DNA from: Actinomycetota bacterium
Lineage (GTDB): Bacteria > Actinomycetota > Actinomycetes > Actinomycetales > Dermatophilaceae
NCBI GenBank assembly: GCA_020160805.1
Contig: JAIUPO010000017.1
Location: forward strand, 1 to 64,000
DNA: 64,000 bases
Reading direction: 5' to 3'
This document shows positions 18,494 to 26,393 of this stretch, piece after piece (position 1 is the first letter of the stretch; the number at the start of each line of letters is the position of its first letter). Both the position numbers and the translations under genes were made by a program. The notes below the pieces were generated by a model, which saw only the letters and a list, made by a program, of their open reading frames with translations, searched no databases and was not told the DNA's origin.

Positions 18494-20032
18494 CGCGTCT
18501 GCCGGGCCCGCTGGCCCGTCCGGCTCGGCCGGCTCGATTGGTGCGGCTGGCTCGGGCGTGACCGAGGTGAGCACGCGTGCCCGAACGCTGCTGACCTTCG
18601 CCGCCATCGCCGTCGCGTTGGCGGCCGCCGACACCTATGTGGTCGTGCTCGCCCTGACCGACATGATGCAAGGCGTCGGTCTCGGCATCGAGAGCCTCCA
18701 GCGCGCGGCTCCGATCATCTCGGGCTTCCTCCTGGGGTATGTCGCGGTGCTCCCCCTTATCGGCCGCCTCGCCGACCTTCTCGATCGCCAGCGCGTTCTG
18801 CTGGGATGCGTGGCGATCTTCGTAGTCGGCTCCGGCGTCACTGCCCTGGCCGTGGACCTGGCCGTCCTAGTCGCCGGCCGCGTCATCCAGGGCATCGGTG
18901 GCGGCGGCCTGGTCCCGGCCACGCTGGCCATCGTCGCGGCGCTCTGGCCGGAGGACCGCCGCGGCCTCCCGCTGGGGATCGTCGGCGGAGTCCAAGAGCT
19001 CGGCTCCGTCCTGGGCCCCATCCTGGGCGCCCTCATCCTCGCCGTCGCCGACTGGCGGGCAATCCTCTGGCTCAACGCTTTTGGTGGAATCGTCTTGGCG
19101 CTGCTGATCGCGCGCGTGGGCGGGCGGGGCCCTGATTCCGGTAGGACAGCGAGTGGCGAGGTGGCTTCCGGGGGGCGAGCGCGCGGCATGCGTCGAGTAG
19201 TTGTTGGGGCGGCACTCGTCGTTCTCGGCCTGGCGCTCTGGGCACCCGATTTCCTGGCCAGCAGCGTGAGCCTGGGTGGCCCGTTCGTGCCGTTCGGGAC
19301 GAGCACCGCGCGCTTGATGACGCCGATCGGCGTCGTCGGGCTCGTCCTGGCCGCCGCCGCGCTCGTCCTGGTCGTTCGGCACGCCTGGCCCGTCCTGCGC
19401 CGCGCCGACCCGATCGGCGCCGGGCTGCTCGGCCGGGCGCTGGGGTGCATCGTGTTTTAACCTTTGCCGCGTCCGACCCGGAACGCGAGATCGTCGGCCC
19501 GCTCGGCTTTGCGCTGGTGCCGCTGGCCGTCATCTGTGCCCTCGCGTATGCCGCGGTCCACCGCCGCTCGCCCGATCCCGTCATCCCGCGCGGAGTCCTG
19601 CGCGGTCGAACGGTGTGGTCGCTACTGGTGTCCTTGCTGGTCGGGGTGGCCCTCGTCGCCGTGGTCGTCGACGTGCCGCTGCTCGCCCGGCTGATTCACG
19701 AGCAGGTGCCGGGCGGGTCGAGTCCGGCGACGGAGGGCGCGTTCATCCTGGTGCGCTTCCTGCTCGCGGTCCCGGTCGGCGCCGTCGTCGGAGGAGCGCT
19801 TTTGCGCCGGCTGGGGGATGGGCTCGTGTCCGGTCTGGGTCTCGTGCTGGCCACGATCGGGCTCGCCGTGATGACCACCTACGGCCGGGGTTCCTTCGCC
19901 GACTTCTCCTCGTATGCCGTGCTCGCCCTCGCCGGGTTCGGCATCGGTCTCGCGCTGGCCCCGGTCAACAACGCCGCGCTCGCGGATGCCCCGCAGGACG
20001 CCCACGGCACTGCGTCCGCGCTGGTCGTGGTC
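18474..20032 (+). pseudogene. P55-like MFS exporter, copy 1, frameshifted and 3' truncated
   Basis: Colinear with the intact exporter at 23404-25140: TADTYVVVLALT-like first helix, SGFLLGYVAVLPLIGRLADL, RVIQGIGGGGLVPATLAIVAALWP. At about 19455 a TTTT run is one T short of the paralogue frame (copy 2 reads VILTFAA; here the frame meets TAA at 19458-19460). Coding resumes in another frame at LTFAASDPERE and continues to VVVA, about 82 residues before the normal end. There it joins clpB sequence. The TTG at 18474 aligns with the TTG start of copy 2. A half-length product could be made from the first frame, but a working transporter is unlikely. Confidence 0.85.
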
Positions 20033-20611
20033 GCGGTGCGCCGACGGCCATACAGCGTGGTCTTGCTGGATGAGGTGGAGAAGGCGCACCCGGAGACCTT
20101 CGACATCCTGCTGCAGGTGCTCGACGACGGGCGCCTGACCGACGGGCAGGGGCGCACGGTGGATTTCCGCAATGTCATCCTCGTGCTGACCTCCAATATC
20201 GGCAGCCAGTTCCTTATTGACCCGACGCTGTCGCAGGAGCAGAAGAAGGACGCTGTCATGTCGAGCGTCCGCGCGGCTTTCAAGCCCGAGTTCCTCAACC
20301 GGCTCGACGACGTCATCATCTTCGACGCCCTGAGCCAGGATGAGTTGGCGCATATCGTCGACCTGCAGGTGCGCCAGCTGGCCACCCGCCTGCGCGACCG
20401 GCGGATCACCCTCGACGTCACCGACGCCGCGCGAGACTGGCTGGCCAAGACCGGCTACGACCCGGCATACGGCGCCCGCCCCCTGCGCCGGCTCGTCCAA
20501 CGCGAAATCGGCGACCGGCTCGCCCGGGCGGTCCTCGCCGGCCACGTCCGCGATGGCGACACCGTCACGGTCGGTCTTGACCCCGCCGAGGACGCGCTCA
20601 CCCTGGCCTGA
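20033..20611 (+). pseudogene. duplicated clpB 3' end fused to the MFS gene
   Basis: 579 bases matching clpB 12986-13564 without any gap (constant offset 7047) and about 35 mismatches by eye (about 94 % identity), roughly 29 of them silent. The first ~96 bases are identical. It is in frame with the upstream MFS piece that starts near 19445, giving a hybrid frame 19445-20611. The fragment keeps Walker B ([11 protein letters not shown]), sensor 1 and sensor 2 (GARPLRR) but lacks the AAA2 Walker A, so it cannot be an ATPase. The stop codon is that of clpB. Confidence 0.92.
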
Positions 20612-20689
20612 GCGGACGATCATGCCGAAGGCGTTCTGCCGACGCAGATTTTCCCCGGCTGGCACCCCATCGTGGGTCGGCCGTCCACT

Positions 20690-20702
20690 ACGGTTGAACC
20701 GT
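20690..20702. promoter_or_regulatory. 13-bp palindrome upstream of gntP, candidate operator
   Basis: ACGGTT-G-AACCGT is a perfect inverted repeat 33 bases before the gntP start. No regulator gene adjoins it. A repressor site for gluconate control is an inference from position only. Confidence 0.35.
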
Positions 20703-20734
20703 CTAGGCGGCTGACTCGATGGGGAGGGCTCACG

Positions 20735-22147
20735 GTGACACACGTGCTTTTGGTAGCGGATGAGGTTGAGCCAGCGTACGGTTCGGCCGCCTTACTCTCG
20801 ATCGCCTTCGTCGCGGTCCTTGTCCTGCTCTTCCTGATCATGAAGCTGAAGCTGCATGCCTTCGTGGCATTGATCCTGGTCAGTTTCCTCACGGCGCTGG
20901 CGACGAAGATTCCGTTCGCCGAGGTCGTCCCAACGATGCTGACGGGCTTTGGGAACACCCTCGCCAGTGTTGCTTTGTTGGTCGGCCTCGGCGCCATGAT
21001 CGGGCGGCTGCTCGAGGTGACCGGCGGAGCACAGGTGCTCGCCGACACGCTGGTCAATCGCTTTGGCGAAAAACGTGCGCCGCTCGCCCTTGGCGTCGCG
21101 TCCTTGCTCTTCGGCTTCCCGATCTTCTTCGACGCCGGCTTGGTCGTCATGCTCCCGATCATCTTCAGCGTCGCACGCCGTTTCGGCGGATCGGTTCTGA
21201 CCTATGCCTTGCCAGCCGCCGGCGCATTCGCCGTCATGCACGCCTTCGTGCCCCCGCACCCGGGGCCGGTGGCCGCGGGCGAGCTGCTCGGCGCCGATAT
21301 CGGGCTCGTTCTCGTCATCGGCCTTCTCATCGGCATCCCGACGTGGTTCATCGCGGCATATCTCTTCGGCACCATGACCGGACGTCGGATTCACGTCCCC
21401 GTGCCTGAACTGCTCGCCGGTGGCGAGGTCGAGCAGGCTCAGGACGCCGACACCCGCCCGGCACCCAGCTTCGCGGTGGTGCTCTCGGTGCTGCTCCTGC
21501 CACTCATCCTGATCTTCCTCAACACCGGCCTGAACACCCTCGCGACCGCCGGGCGGGTGGACGGTGACGCGACCTGGGTTGCCGTCGTGCGGATGTTCGG
21601 TCAAACCGCGATCGCGCTGCTGATCACCGTGCTGTATGCCATGTTCATCCTCGGGCGGGGGCGGCGCAGCAAGTCGGATATCGAGCACATCGTCAACAGC
21701 GCCCTAGGGCCGGTCTGCGCCATCATTTTGATCACCGGTGCCGGAGGCATGTTCGGTGGTGTGCTGCGCGCCTCGGGGATCGGTGAGGCACTATCCGGCA
21801 GCCTCGAGGGGCTCGGCCTGCCGGTGATCGTGGCGGCCTTCGTCGTGTCCACGGCCCTGCGAGTCGCGCAGGGCTCGGCGACCGTGGCGCTGACGACCAC
21901 GGCCGGCCTGATGGCCCCGACCGTCGCCGCGACCAGCGGTCTAAGTTCCGTCGACCTCGCCGCCATCGTCGTCGCGATCGCCTGCGGCGCCACCGTGCTG
22001 TCGCACGTCAATGACTCCGGCTTCTGGCTGGTCGGACGCTTCCTCGGGATGGATGAGAAGACCACGCTCAAGACCTGGACCGTCATGGAAACGCTCATCG
22101 GCGTCGTCGGCTTCGCCTTCGCCAGCGTCGTCTCCATGCTTTTCTGA
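20735..22147 (+). CDS. gntP: GntP-family gluconate:H+ symporter
   Basis: 470 residues, about 12 helices. Family landmarks are MLTGFGNTLASVALLVGLGAMIGRLLEVTGGAQVLAD, GFPIFFDAGLVVMLPI, MHAFVPPHPGPVAA and the C-terminal HVNDSGFWLVGRFLGM. These match GntP/GntT gluconate permeases. The GTG at 20735 is preceded by GGGGAGGG at 20720-20727. gntK follows after 12 bases, so uptake and phosphorylation of gluconate form one operon. Confidence 0.92.
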   Translation: MTHVLLVADEVEPAYGSAALLSIAFVAVLVLLFLIMKLKLHAFVALILVSFLTALATKIPFAEVVPTMLTGFGNTLASVALLVGLGAMIGRLLEVTGGAQVLADTLVNRFGEKRAPLALGVASLLFGFPIFFDAGLVVMLPIIFSVARRFGGSVLTYALPAAGAFAVMHAFVPPHPGPVAAGELLGADIGLVLVIGLLIGIPTWFIAAYLFGTMTGRRIHVPVPELLAGGEVEQAQDADTRPAPSFAVVLSVLLLPLILIFLNTGLNTLATAGRVDGDATWVAVVRMFGQTAIALLITVLYAMFILGRGRRSKSDIEHIVNSALGPVCAIILITGAGGMFGGVLRASGIGEALSGSLEGLGLPVIVAAFVVSTALRVAQGSATVALTTTAGLMAPTVAATSGLSSVDLAAIVVAIACGATVLSHVNDSGFWLVGRFLGMDEKTTLKTWTVMETLIGVVGFAFASVVSMLF

Positions 22148-22159
22148 CGAGGAGGCGCC

Positions 22160-22696
22160 ATGAGCGTGCACCACATCCCCGAATCGCGGATCCGCACCCG
22201 GCATGTTGTCGTCATGGGCGTTTCGGGCTGCGGCAAGTCGACGGTCGCCAAGGGCGTCGCGGAGGCGATGAACCTGCCCTTCGCGGAGGCCGATCGCTTT
22301 CATCCCGAAGAGAATGTCGCCAAGATGGCCGCGGGAATCCCGTTGAATGACGACGACCGCTACCCCTGGCTTCGGGACCTCTCGGCCTGGATGGCGACCC
22401 AAGCCGCGCAAGGCCAGTCCACGACGATGGCCTGCTCGGCGCTCAAACGTGAGTACCGCGACATCCTGCGCGCCGGTCCACCGGAGCTGTGTTTCATCCA
22501 CCTCAACGGCCCGATGGAGGTCATCGCCGAGCGGATGGCCGCCAGAACGGACCACTTCATGCCGGTCTCCCTCCTGGCCTCCCAGTTTGAGGCGCTGCAA
22601 CCCTTGGAGCCGGACGAAGTAGGCGTGGTGCTCGATCTGCGCAAGACGCCCGAGGAACTCATCGACGAAGCGGCGACCTGGCTGCGGGATCGGTGA
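22160..22696 (+). CDS. gntK: gluconokinase
   Basis: 178 residues with Walker A GVSGCGKST (~23-31), the substrate segment FAEADRFHPEENVAKMAAGIPLNDDDRYPWL diagnostic of GntK, and ACSALKREYRDILR. It phosphorylates gluconate to 6-phosphogluconate, feeding the pentose-phosphate or Entner-Doudoroff route. It starts at ATG 22160 with a GAGGAGG-like ribosome site right after the gntP stop. Full length for the family. Confidence 0.95.
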   Translation: MSVHHIPESRIRTRHVVVMGVSGCGKSTVAKGVAEAMNLPFAEADRFHPEENVAKMAAGIPLNDDDRYPWLRDLSAWMATQAAQGQSTTMACSALKREYRDILRAGPPELCFIHLNGPMEVIAERMAARTDHFMPVSLLASQFEALQPLEPDEVGVVLDLRKTPEELIDEAATWLRDR

Positions 22697-22733
22697 ACCG
22701 GCGCGTGGCCCCACCACAGGTATCGTTCGGCCC

Positions 22734-23423
22734 ATGCGTCGTCGTGCCGTCCTGACTGCCGCCCTCGTCGGGCCCCTCGCCCTTGCAGGGTGCTCGACGG
22801 GGAGCGAGGCGGCCGACCCGAGCGCCGCACTGGCCAAAGCCAAGACCACGCTGGAGGCGGCCAAGGCGGTCACCGTGGATCTGAAAGCGGACAAGCCGAT
22901 TCCGAGCGGCCACAATGGCGTGTCGGCCGCCAAGGGCGTGGGGCTCATCGATGCGACAAACCCCAAGTTCAAGGGCACGGTGAGCGCCGTGGTCAGCGGC
23001 GCGCCCGTGACCACCGACATCATCGCCATCGGCTCCGACACCTGGATGAAACTCTTCACTCCGACCTTCAGCAAGGTCGACCTCAAACCGCTTGGCGCGC
23101 CGAATCCGACGGGATTCTTCGTCCCCGGCACCGGGCTCTCGTCGCTCGTCGACCAGGTGGGCTCGCCGGCGGGCGGCGCGGAGAAGCGCTTCGGCAAGGA
23201 AGTGCTCGCCAGCTATACCGGCACCGTGTCCGGTGCCGTCGTCAAGCGCCTGCTCAATCTCGGCTCGGACAGCGCGACCTTCCAGGCCGAATTCGGCATC
23301 GTCCCCGCGAGCGGCGAGTTGCGCACGGCCAAGCTCACCGGCCCTTTCTACGACACCGGCGACTCGAGCTATTCGGTCACGCTGACCGACTACGGCAAGA
23401 CCGTTGACATCACCGCGCCCTGA
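22734..23423 (+). CDS. lprG: LprG/LppX-family lipoprotein, intact copy
   Basis: 229 residues. The signal peptide MRRRAVLTAALVGPLALAGC ends in a lipobox with Cys ~20. The mature domain has AALAKAKTTLEAAKAVTVDL, IPSGHNGVSAAKGVG, NPKFKGTVSAVVSG and LTDYGKTVDI, matching the LppX_LprAFG fold that holds acyl chains in a hydrophobic cavity. The ATG is unambiguous. Its last 20 bases overlap the downstream MFS start, matching the mycobacterial lprG-p55 arrangement for moving lipids such as triacylglycerol or lipoglycans to the cell surface. Confidence 0.85.
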   Translation: MRRRAVLTAALVGPLALAGCSTGSEAADPSAALAKAKTTLEAAKAVTVDLKADKPIPSGHNGVSAAKGVGLIDATNPKFKGTVSAVVSGAPVTTDIIAIGSDTWMKLFTPTFSKVDLKPLGAPNPTGFFVPGTGLSSLVDQVGSPAGGAEKRFGKEVLASYTGTVSGAVVKRLLNLGSDSATFQAEFGIVPASGELRTAKLTGPFYDTGDSSYSVTLTDYGKTVDITAP

Positions 23424-25140
23424 CGCGCGACCGAGGGCACTGCTGACCCTCGCCTCGCTCGCCATCGCCCTCGCGGCGGCCGACACCTATGTCGTCGTCC
23501 TCGCGCTGACCGAGATGATGCAGGGCGTTGGCGTCGGGGTGGAGTCCCTTCAGCGCGCGGCCCCGATCATCAGTGGCTTCCTGCTGGGGTATGTCGCGGT
23601 GCTGCCCCTCATCGGCCGGCTCGCGGATCTCGTGGACCGGCAGCGGGTTTTGCTCGGGTGCCTCGCGATCTTCGTTGTCGGGTCGGGGGTCACGGCCCTC
23701 GCGACGGATCTGCCGGTCCTCGTCGCCGGGCGGGTTGTGCAGGGCGTCGGCGGCGGAGGACTGGTGCCAGCCACGCTGGCCATCGTGGCCGCGCTGTGGC
23801 CGCCCGAGGCACGGGGTATGCCGCTCGGCATCGTCGGTGCCGTCCAAGAGTTCGGCTCGGTGGTTGGGCCGGTTCTCGGCGCGGCCATCCTCGCCGTCGC
23901 TGATTGGCGAGCCATCTTCTGGCTCAACGCGATTGCCGGCATCCTGCTCGCGATCGCCATCGCCCGGGCCGGGCGCGCGAGCGGCGCGGCGGCGGGCGGT
24001 GCGGCGGCGGGGGAGGTGAGCGGGCGGCATACCACCGGGTCCCGGGCGGCGTGGGTGGTCTGGGGCGGCGCGCTTGGGGTCCTGTGGATGGCGCTGGCGG
24101 CGCCCGAGATCTTCGCGACGAGCGTGGCGCTCGGCGGGCCGTGGGTGAATGTCGCGGACACGACCGCGCGGCTGGCCACCCCGATCGGCTTCGTGGCGCT
24201 CGCGCTCGTCGCGGGCGCCCTGATGTGGTCGCTCTGGCGGGCGTGGCCGTCGCTGCGAGCGGCCGGACCGCTCGGAGCGGCGCTGCTCGGCGGAGTGCTC
24301 GGCAGCGTCATCTTGACCTTTGCTGCGGCCGAGCCGGAGAAGGAGATCGTTGGTCCGCTCGGCTACGCCTTGTTGCCGGTGGGTGTGCTCTGTGCCGCCG
24401 GGTATGCCGTGCTCCACCGCCGCTCCGACAATCCGGTCATCCCGCACGGCGTCCTCGGGGGTCGGACCTCGTGGGCGCTGCTGGTGTCCTTCTGTGTTGG
24501 CGCTGCGCTGGTCGCGATAATCGTCAACATCCCGTTGCTGACGCGGCTTGCGCATCCGAGCGGTGACGGGGTGCCGGCATATACCGACGCGGAGGGCGCC
24601 TTGGTTTTGCTGCGCTTCCTGCTCGCCGTCCCGGTGGGCGCGCTCGTCGGCGGGTGGGCGCTGCGGCGCCTCGGCGACGGACTGGTGGCAATGATCGGTT
24701 TGGCTTGCGCCGCAGTCGGTCTCGCGCTGATGACCGCCTGGGGCCGCGGGATCTTTGCCACCTTTGTGTCGGTGATCGTGCTCGCAGCGACGGGCTTCGG
24801 CATCGGGCTGACGCTCGCGCCGGTGAACAATGCGGCGCTGGCGGCCGTGCGCGCCGATGCGCACGGCGCGGCCAGTGCTCTGGTGGTCGTGGCCCGGATG
24901 GTCGGCATGGTGCTCGGGCTGGCGTTGCTCACGGCATACGGCCTGCACCGCTATTACGGCATCGTTGCCGGCCTGCCCGACCCAACGGACAAAGAGGCGC
25001 TGAAGACCGCGGCGATCCTGCAGGTGCACGCGGTCTTTTGGGGGGCCGCCGTGGCCGCCGCCCTCGGTGCGCTCGCCTCGATCCGCCTTGGCCTGCGCCG
25101 CGTCGGTCAGGTCGAGGGCCAGCCCACCTTCGGCCTCTGA
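23404..25140 (+). CDS. P55-like MFS exporter (DHA2/EmrB-QacA group), intact copy
   Basis: 578 residues with about 14 helices. Marks: ADTYVVVLALTEMM (helix 1), GRLADLVDRQRVLLG (the MFS loop 2-3 motif), RVVQGVGGGGLVPATLAIVAALWPPEARG (motif C-like region) and FGSVVGPVLGAAILAVADWRAIFWLNA typical of EmrB/QacA exporters. It starts at TTG 23404 inside the lprG 3' end, a start conserved in the broken copy 1. In mycobacteria P55 works with LprG in lipid export and drug efflux. The C-terminal ~82 residues here are the part missing in copy 1. Confidence 0.85.
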   Translation: MTSPRPDARPRALLTLASLAIALAAADTYVVVLALTEMMQGVGVGVESLQRAAPIISGFLLGYVAVLPLIGRLADLVDRQRVLLGCLAIFVVGSGVTALATDLPVLVAGRVVQGVGGGGLVPATLAIVAALWPPEARGMPLGIVGAVQEFGSVVGPVLGAAILAVADWRAIFWLNAIAGILLAIAIARAGRASGAAAGGAAAGEVSGRHTTGSRAAWVVWGGALGVLWMALAAPEIFATSVALGGPWVNVADTTARLATPIGFVALALVAGALMWSLWRAWPSLRAAGPLGAALLGGVLGSVILTFAAAEPEKEIVGPLGYALLPVGVLCAAGYAVLHRRSDNPVIPHGVLGGRTSWALLVSFCVGAALVAIIVNIPLLTRLAHPSGDGVPAYTDAEGALVLLRFLLAVPVGALVGGWALRRLGDGLVAMIGLACAAVGLALMTAWGRGIFATFVSVIVLAATGFGIGLTLAPVNNAALAAVRADAHGAASALVVVARMVGMVLGLALLTAYGLHRYYGIVAGLPDPTDKEALKTAAILQVHAVFWGAAVAAALGALASIRLGLRRVGQVEGQPTFGL

Positions 25141-25160
25141 GCGTGCCTGGCCGGGGGTTT

Positions 25161-25369
25161 CTAACCTCTGCTAACACGAGTTAGGTGACTGTGCACGCGT
25201 TGCAACCTGTGCACAGTCACCTAACTGGGTGTTAGGACACCCCACGAAGTTCGCCCACGCAGTGCGTGGGACCCACGCTCGTACCGCCCACGCAGAGCGT
25301 GGGACCCAGCTCCGATACTTCGCGGGGACCCCGTCCACGACTTACGTAACAGGCCCTAGCAGAGGTTAG
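25161..25369. repeat. cluster of nested inverted repeats
   Basis: The 250-base gap holds no gene but four paired elements. Outer arms CTAACCTCTGCTA (25161-25173) and TAGCAGAGGTTAG (25357-25369) are perfect complements 183 bases apart. Inside, an 18-bp perfect stem runs 25179-25196 / 25209-25226. Then two near-identical short hairpins, CCCACGC-AGT-GCGTGGG (25254-25270) and CCCACGC-AGA-GCGTGGG (25287-25303), each followed by ACCCA. It lies between convergent genes, so termination is part of its role, but the nesting exceeds a simple terminator. Confidence 0.75.
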
Positions 25370-25392
25370 ACGACCCGGCTCAGGTGGACCGC

Positions 25393-26283
25393 TCAGGAGG
25401 ACGGGCTGTCGGAGGAGCTGACGGGCTCGTCGGGGTTGGCGGCTGGGCGGGGGGCCGGGCCGGTCAGGGTGAAGTCGATGGAGCCGGAATCCCAACTCAG
25501 GGTGAGCTTTTCGCCGTCCTGGGAGACCTTCGTCTGGTTCCCCGCGAAGAGCTTGGAGAGCCAATCGTCCTGCTCCATCAATGCCTTGTCGCAGCCCATC
25601 TCGGTCATGGACAGGCCGTTGGTGATGAGGATGTTGTCGGACAGACGGGCGCTGCCGGCGAGGGTATTGCATCCCGCGCTGACCATGAGTCGATCGGACA
25701 GGATCGTCATTGTCATGGCCGCCCCGGGCACCATCTTCTGCGGTGCCTTGTTCACATCGGACGCCGTCCAGACGCCGGAGATCGGCGTCAGATCCGTGGA
25801 TCCGGGAACCTCTGCCACGGCGCCGGGCGCGGGGAAGGCCTTGTTGGACTTTTCAAAGCCGAACCAGCCGTCATCCCAATTGAAGGCCACCATCGGTCCA
25901 CCCTGATCGACTTGTGGCTTCTTCATCAGATATTCACCGATCCACTTGTCCTGGGCAGCCAAGGCATCGGAGCACTTCTCGTCGGTGACCGAGAGCCGAT
26001 CAACGATCAAGAGCCGGTTATCGACCTTGCCGGTGACATCGAAGACATTGCAGCCCACCCACAAGCGGAAGCCATCGTCGCGAATTTGCAGAGCCTGCTC
26101 GGTTCCAACCATCGCTTTCGGCGCCTTCACCGCGCTGCCCCAATAGGTCCCCGTGACGCTCGCGAAGTCTTTGACCGGCTCCATGCCGCCCTGGTTCGAG
26201 CCGCTTCCGTTCCCCTGACCGCAGGCGGCCAGCGCAAGGACCGAGGTGAGGGCGAGGGCGAGGCTACGGCGCGTCATACGCAT
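25393..26283 (-). CDS. lipoprotein with two META domains
   Basis: About 296 residues from ATG 26283; lipobox LALAACG gives a lipid-anchored surface protein. Two tandem META-like modules are visible: VTGTYWGSAVK...LWVGCNVFDVTGKV (first) and ISGVWTASDV...MVSAGCNTLAGSARL with TEMGCDKALMEQDDWL (second). The repeated GCN and late Cys pattern is typical of META/HslJ domains. The C-terminal tail is Pro/Ser-rich. HslJ-type domains are linked to heat stress and antibiotic tolerance, but the function here is unknown. It is divergent from the dioxygenase-like lipoprotein, 110 bases between starts. Confidence 0.8.
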   Translation of the reverse strand: MRMTRRSLALALTSVLALAACGQGNGSGSNQGGMEPVKDFASVTGTYWGSAVKAPKAMVGTEQALQIRDDGFRLWVGCNVFDVTGKVDNRLLIVDRLSVTDEKCSDALAAQDKWIGEYLMKKPQVDQGGPMVAFNWDDGWFGFEKSNKAFPAPGAVAEVPGSTDLTPISGVWTASDVNKAPQKMVPGAAMTMTILSDRLMVSAGCNTLAGSARLSDNILITNGLSMTEMGCDKALMEQDDWLSKLFAGNQTKVSQDGEKLTLSWDSGSIDFTLTGPAPRPAANPDEPVSSSDSPSS

Positions 26284-26393
26284 TCGACGGGGCAGGCGGT
26301 GGCGCGGTTCCCTGGCATGTCCATAAACGAACCATAGGAGGTGCACAGGTTCGCGCGGAAGGATATAAGGCCGCACCTACCGAGAGGATCACG

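Noticed and set aside
19440..19465. Programmed frameshift in the copy 1 MFS
   Set aside because: The TTTT run lacks a slippery heptamer, and the other damage in this copy favours decay or a read error.
20033..20611. clpB fragment as an assembly artefact
   Set aside because: About 6 % divergence, mostly silent, with a constant offset and no gaps is hard to get by misassembly of one locus. A junction check is still wanted.
25254..25303. CRISPR-like repeat-spacer array
   Set aside because: Only two short palindromic repeats with one intervening stretch and no cas genes.
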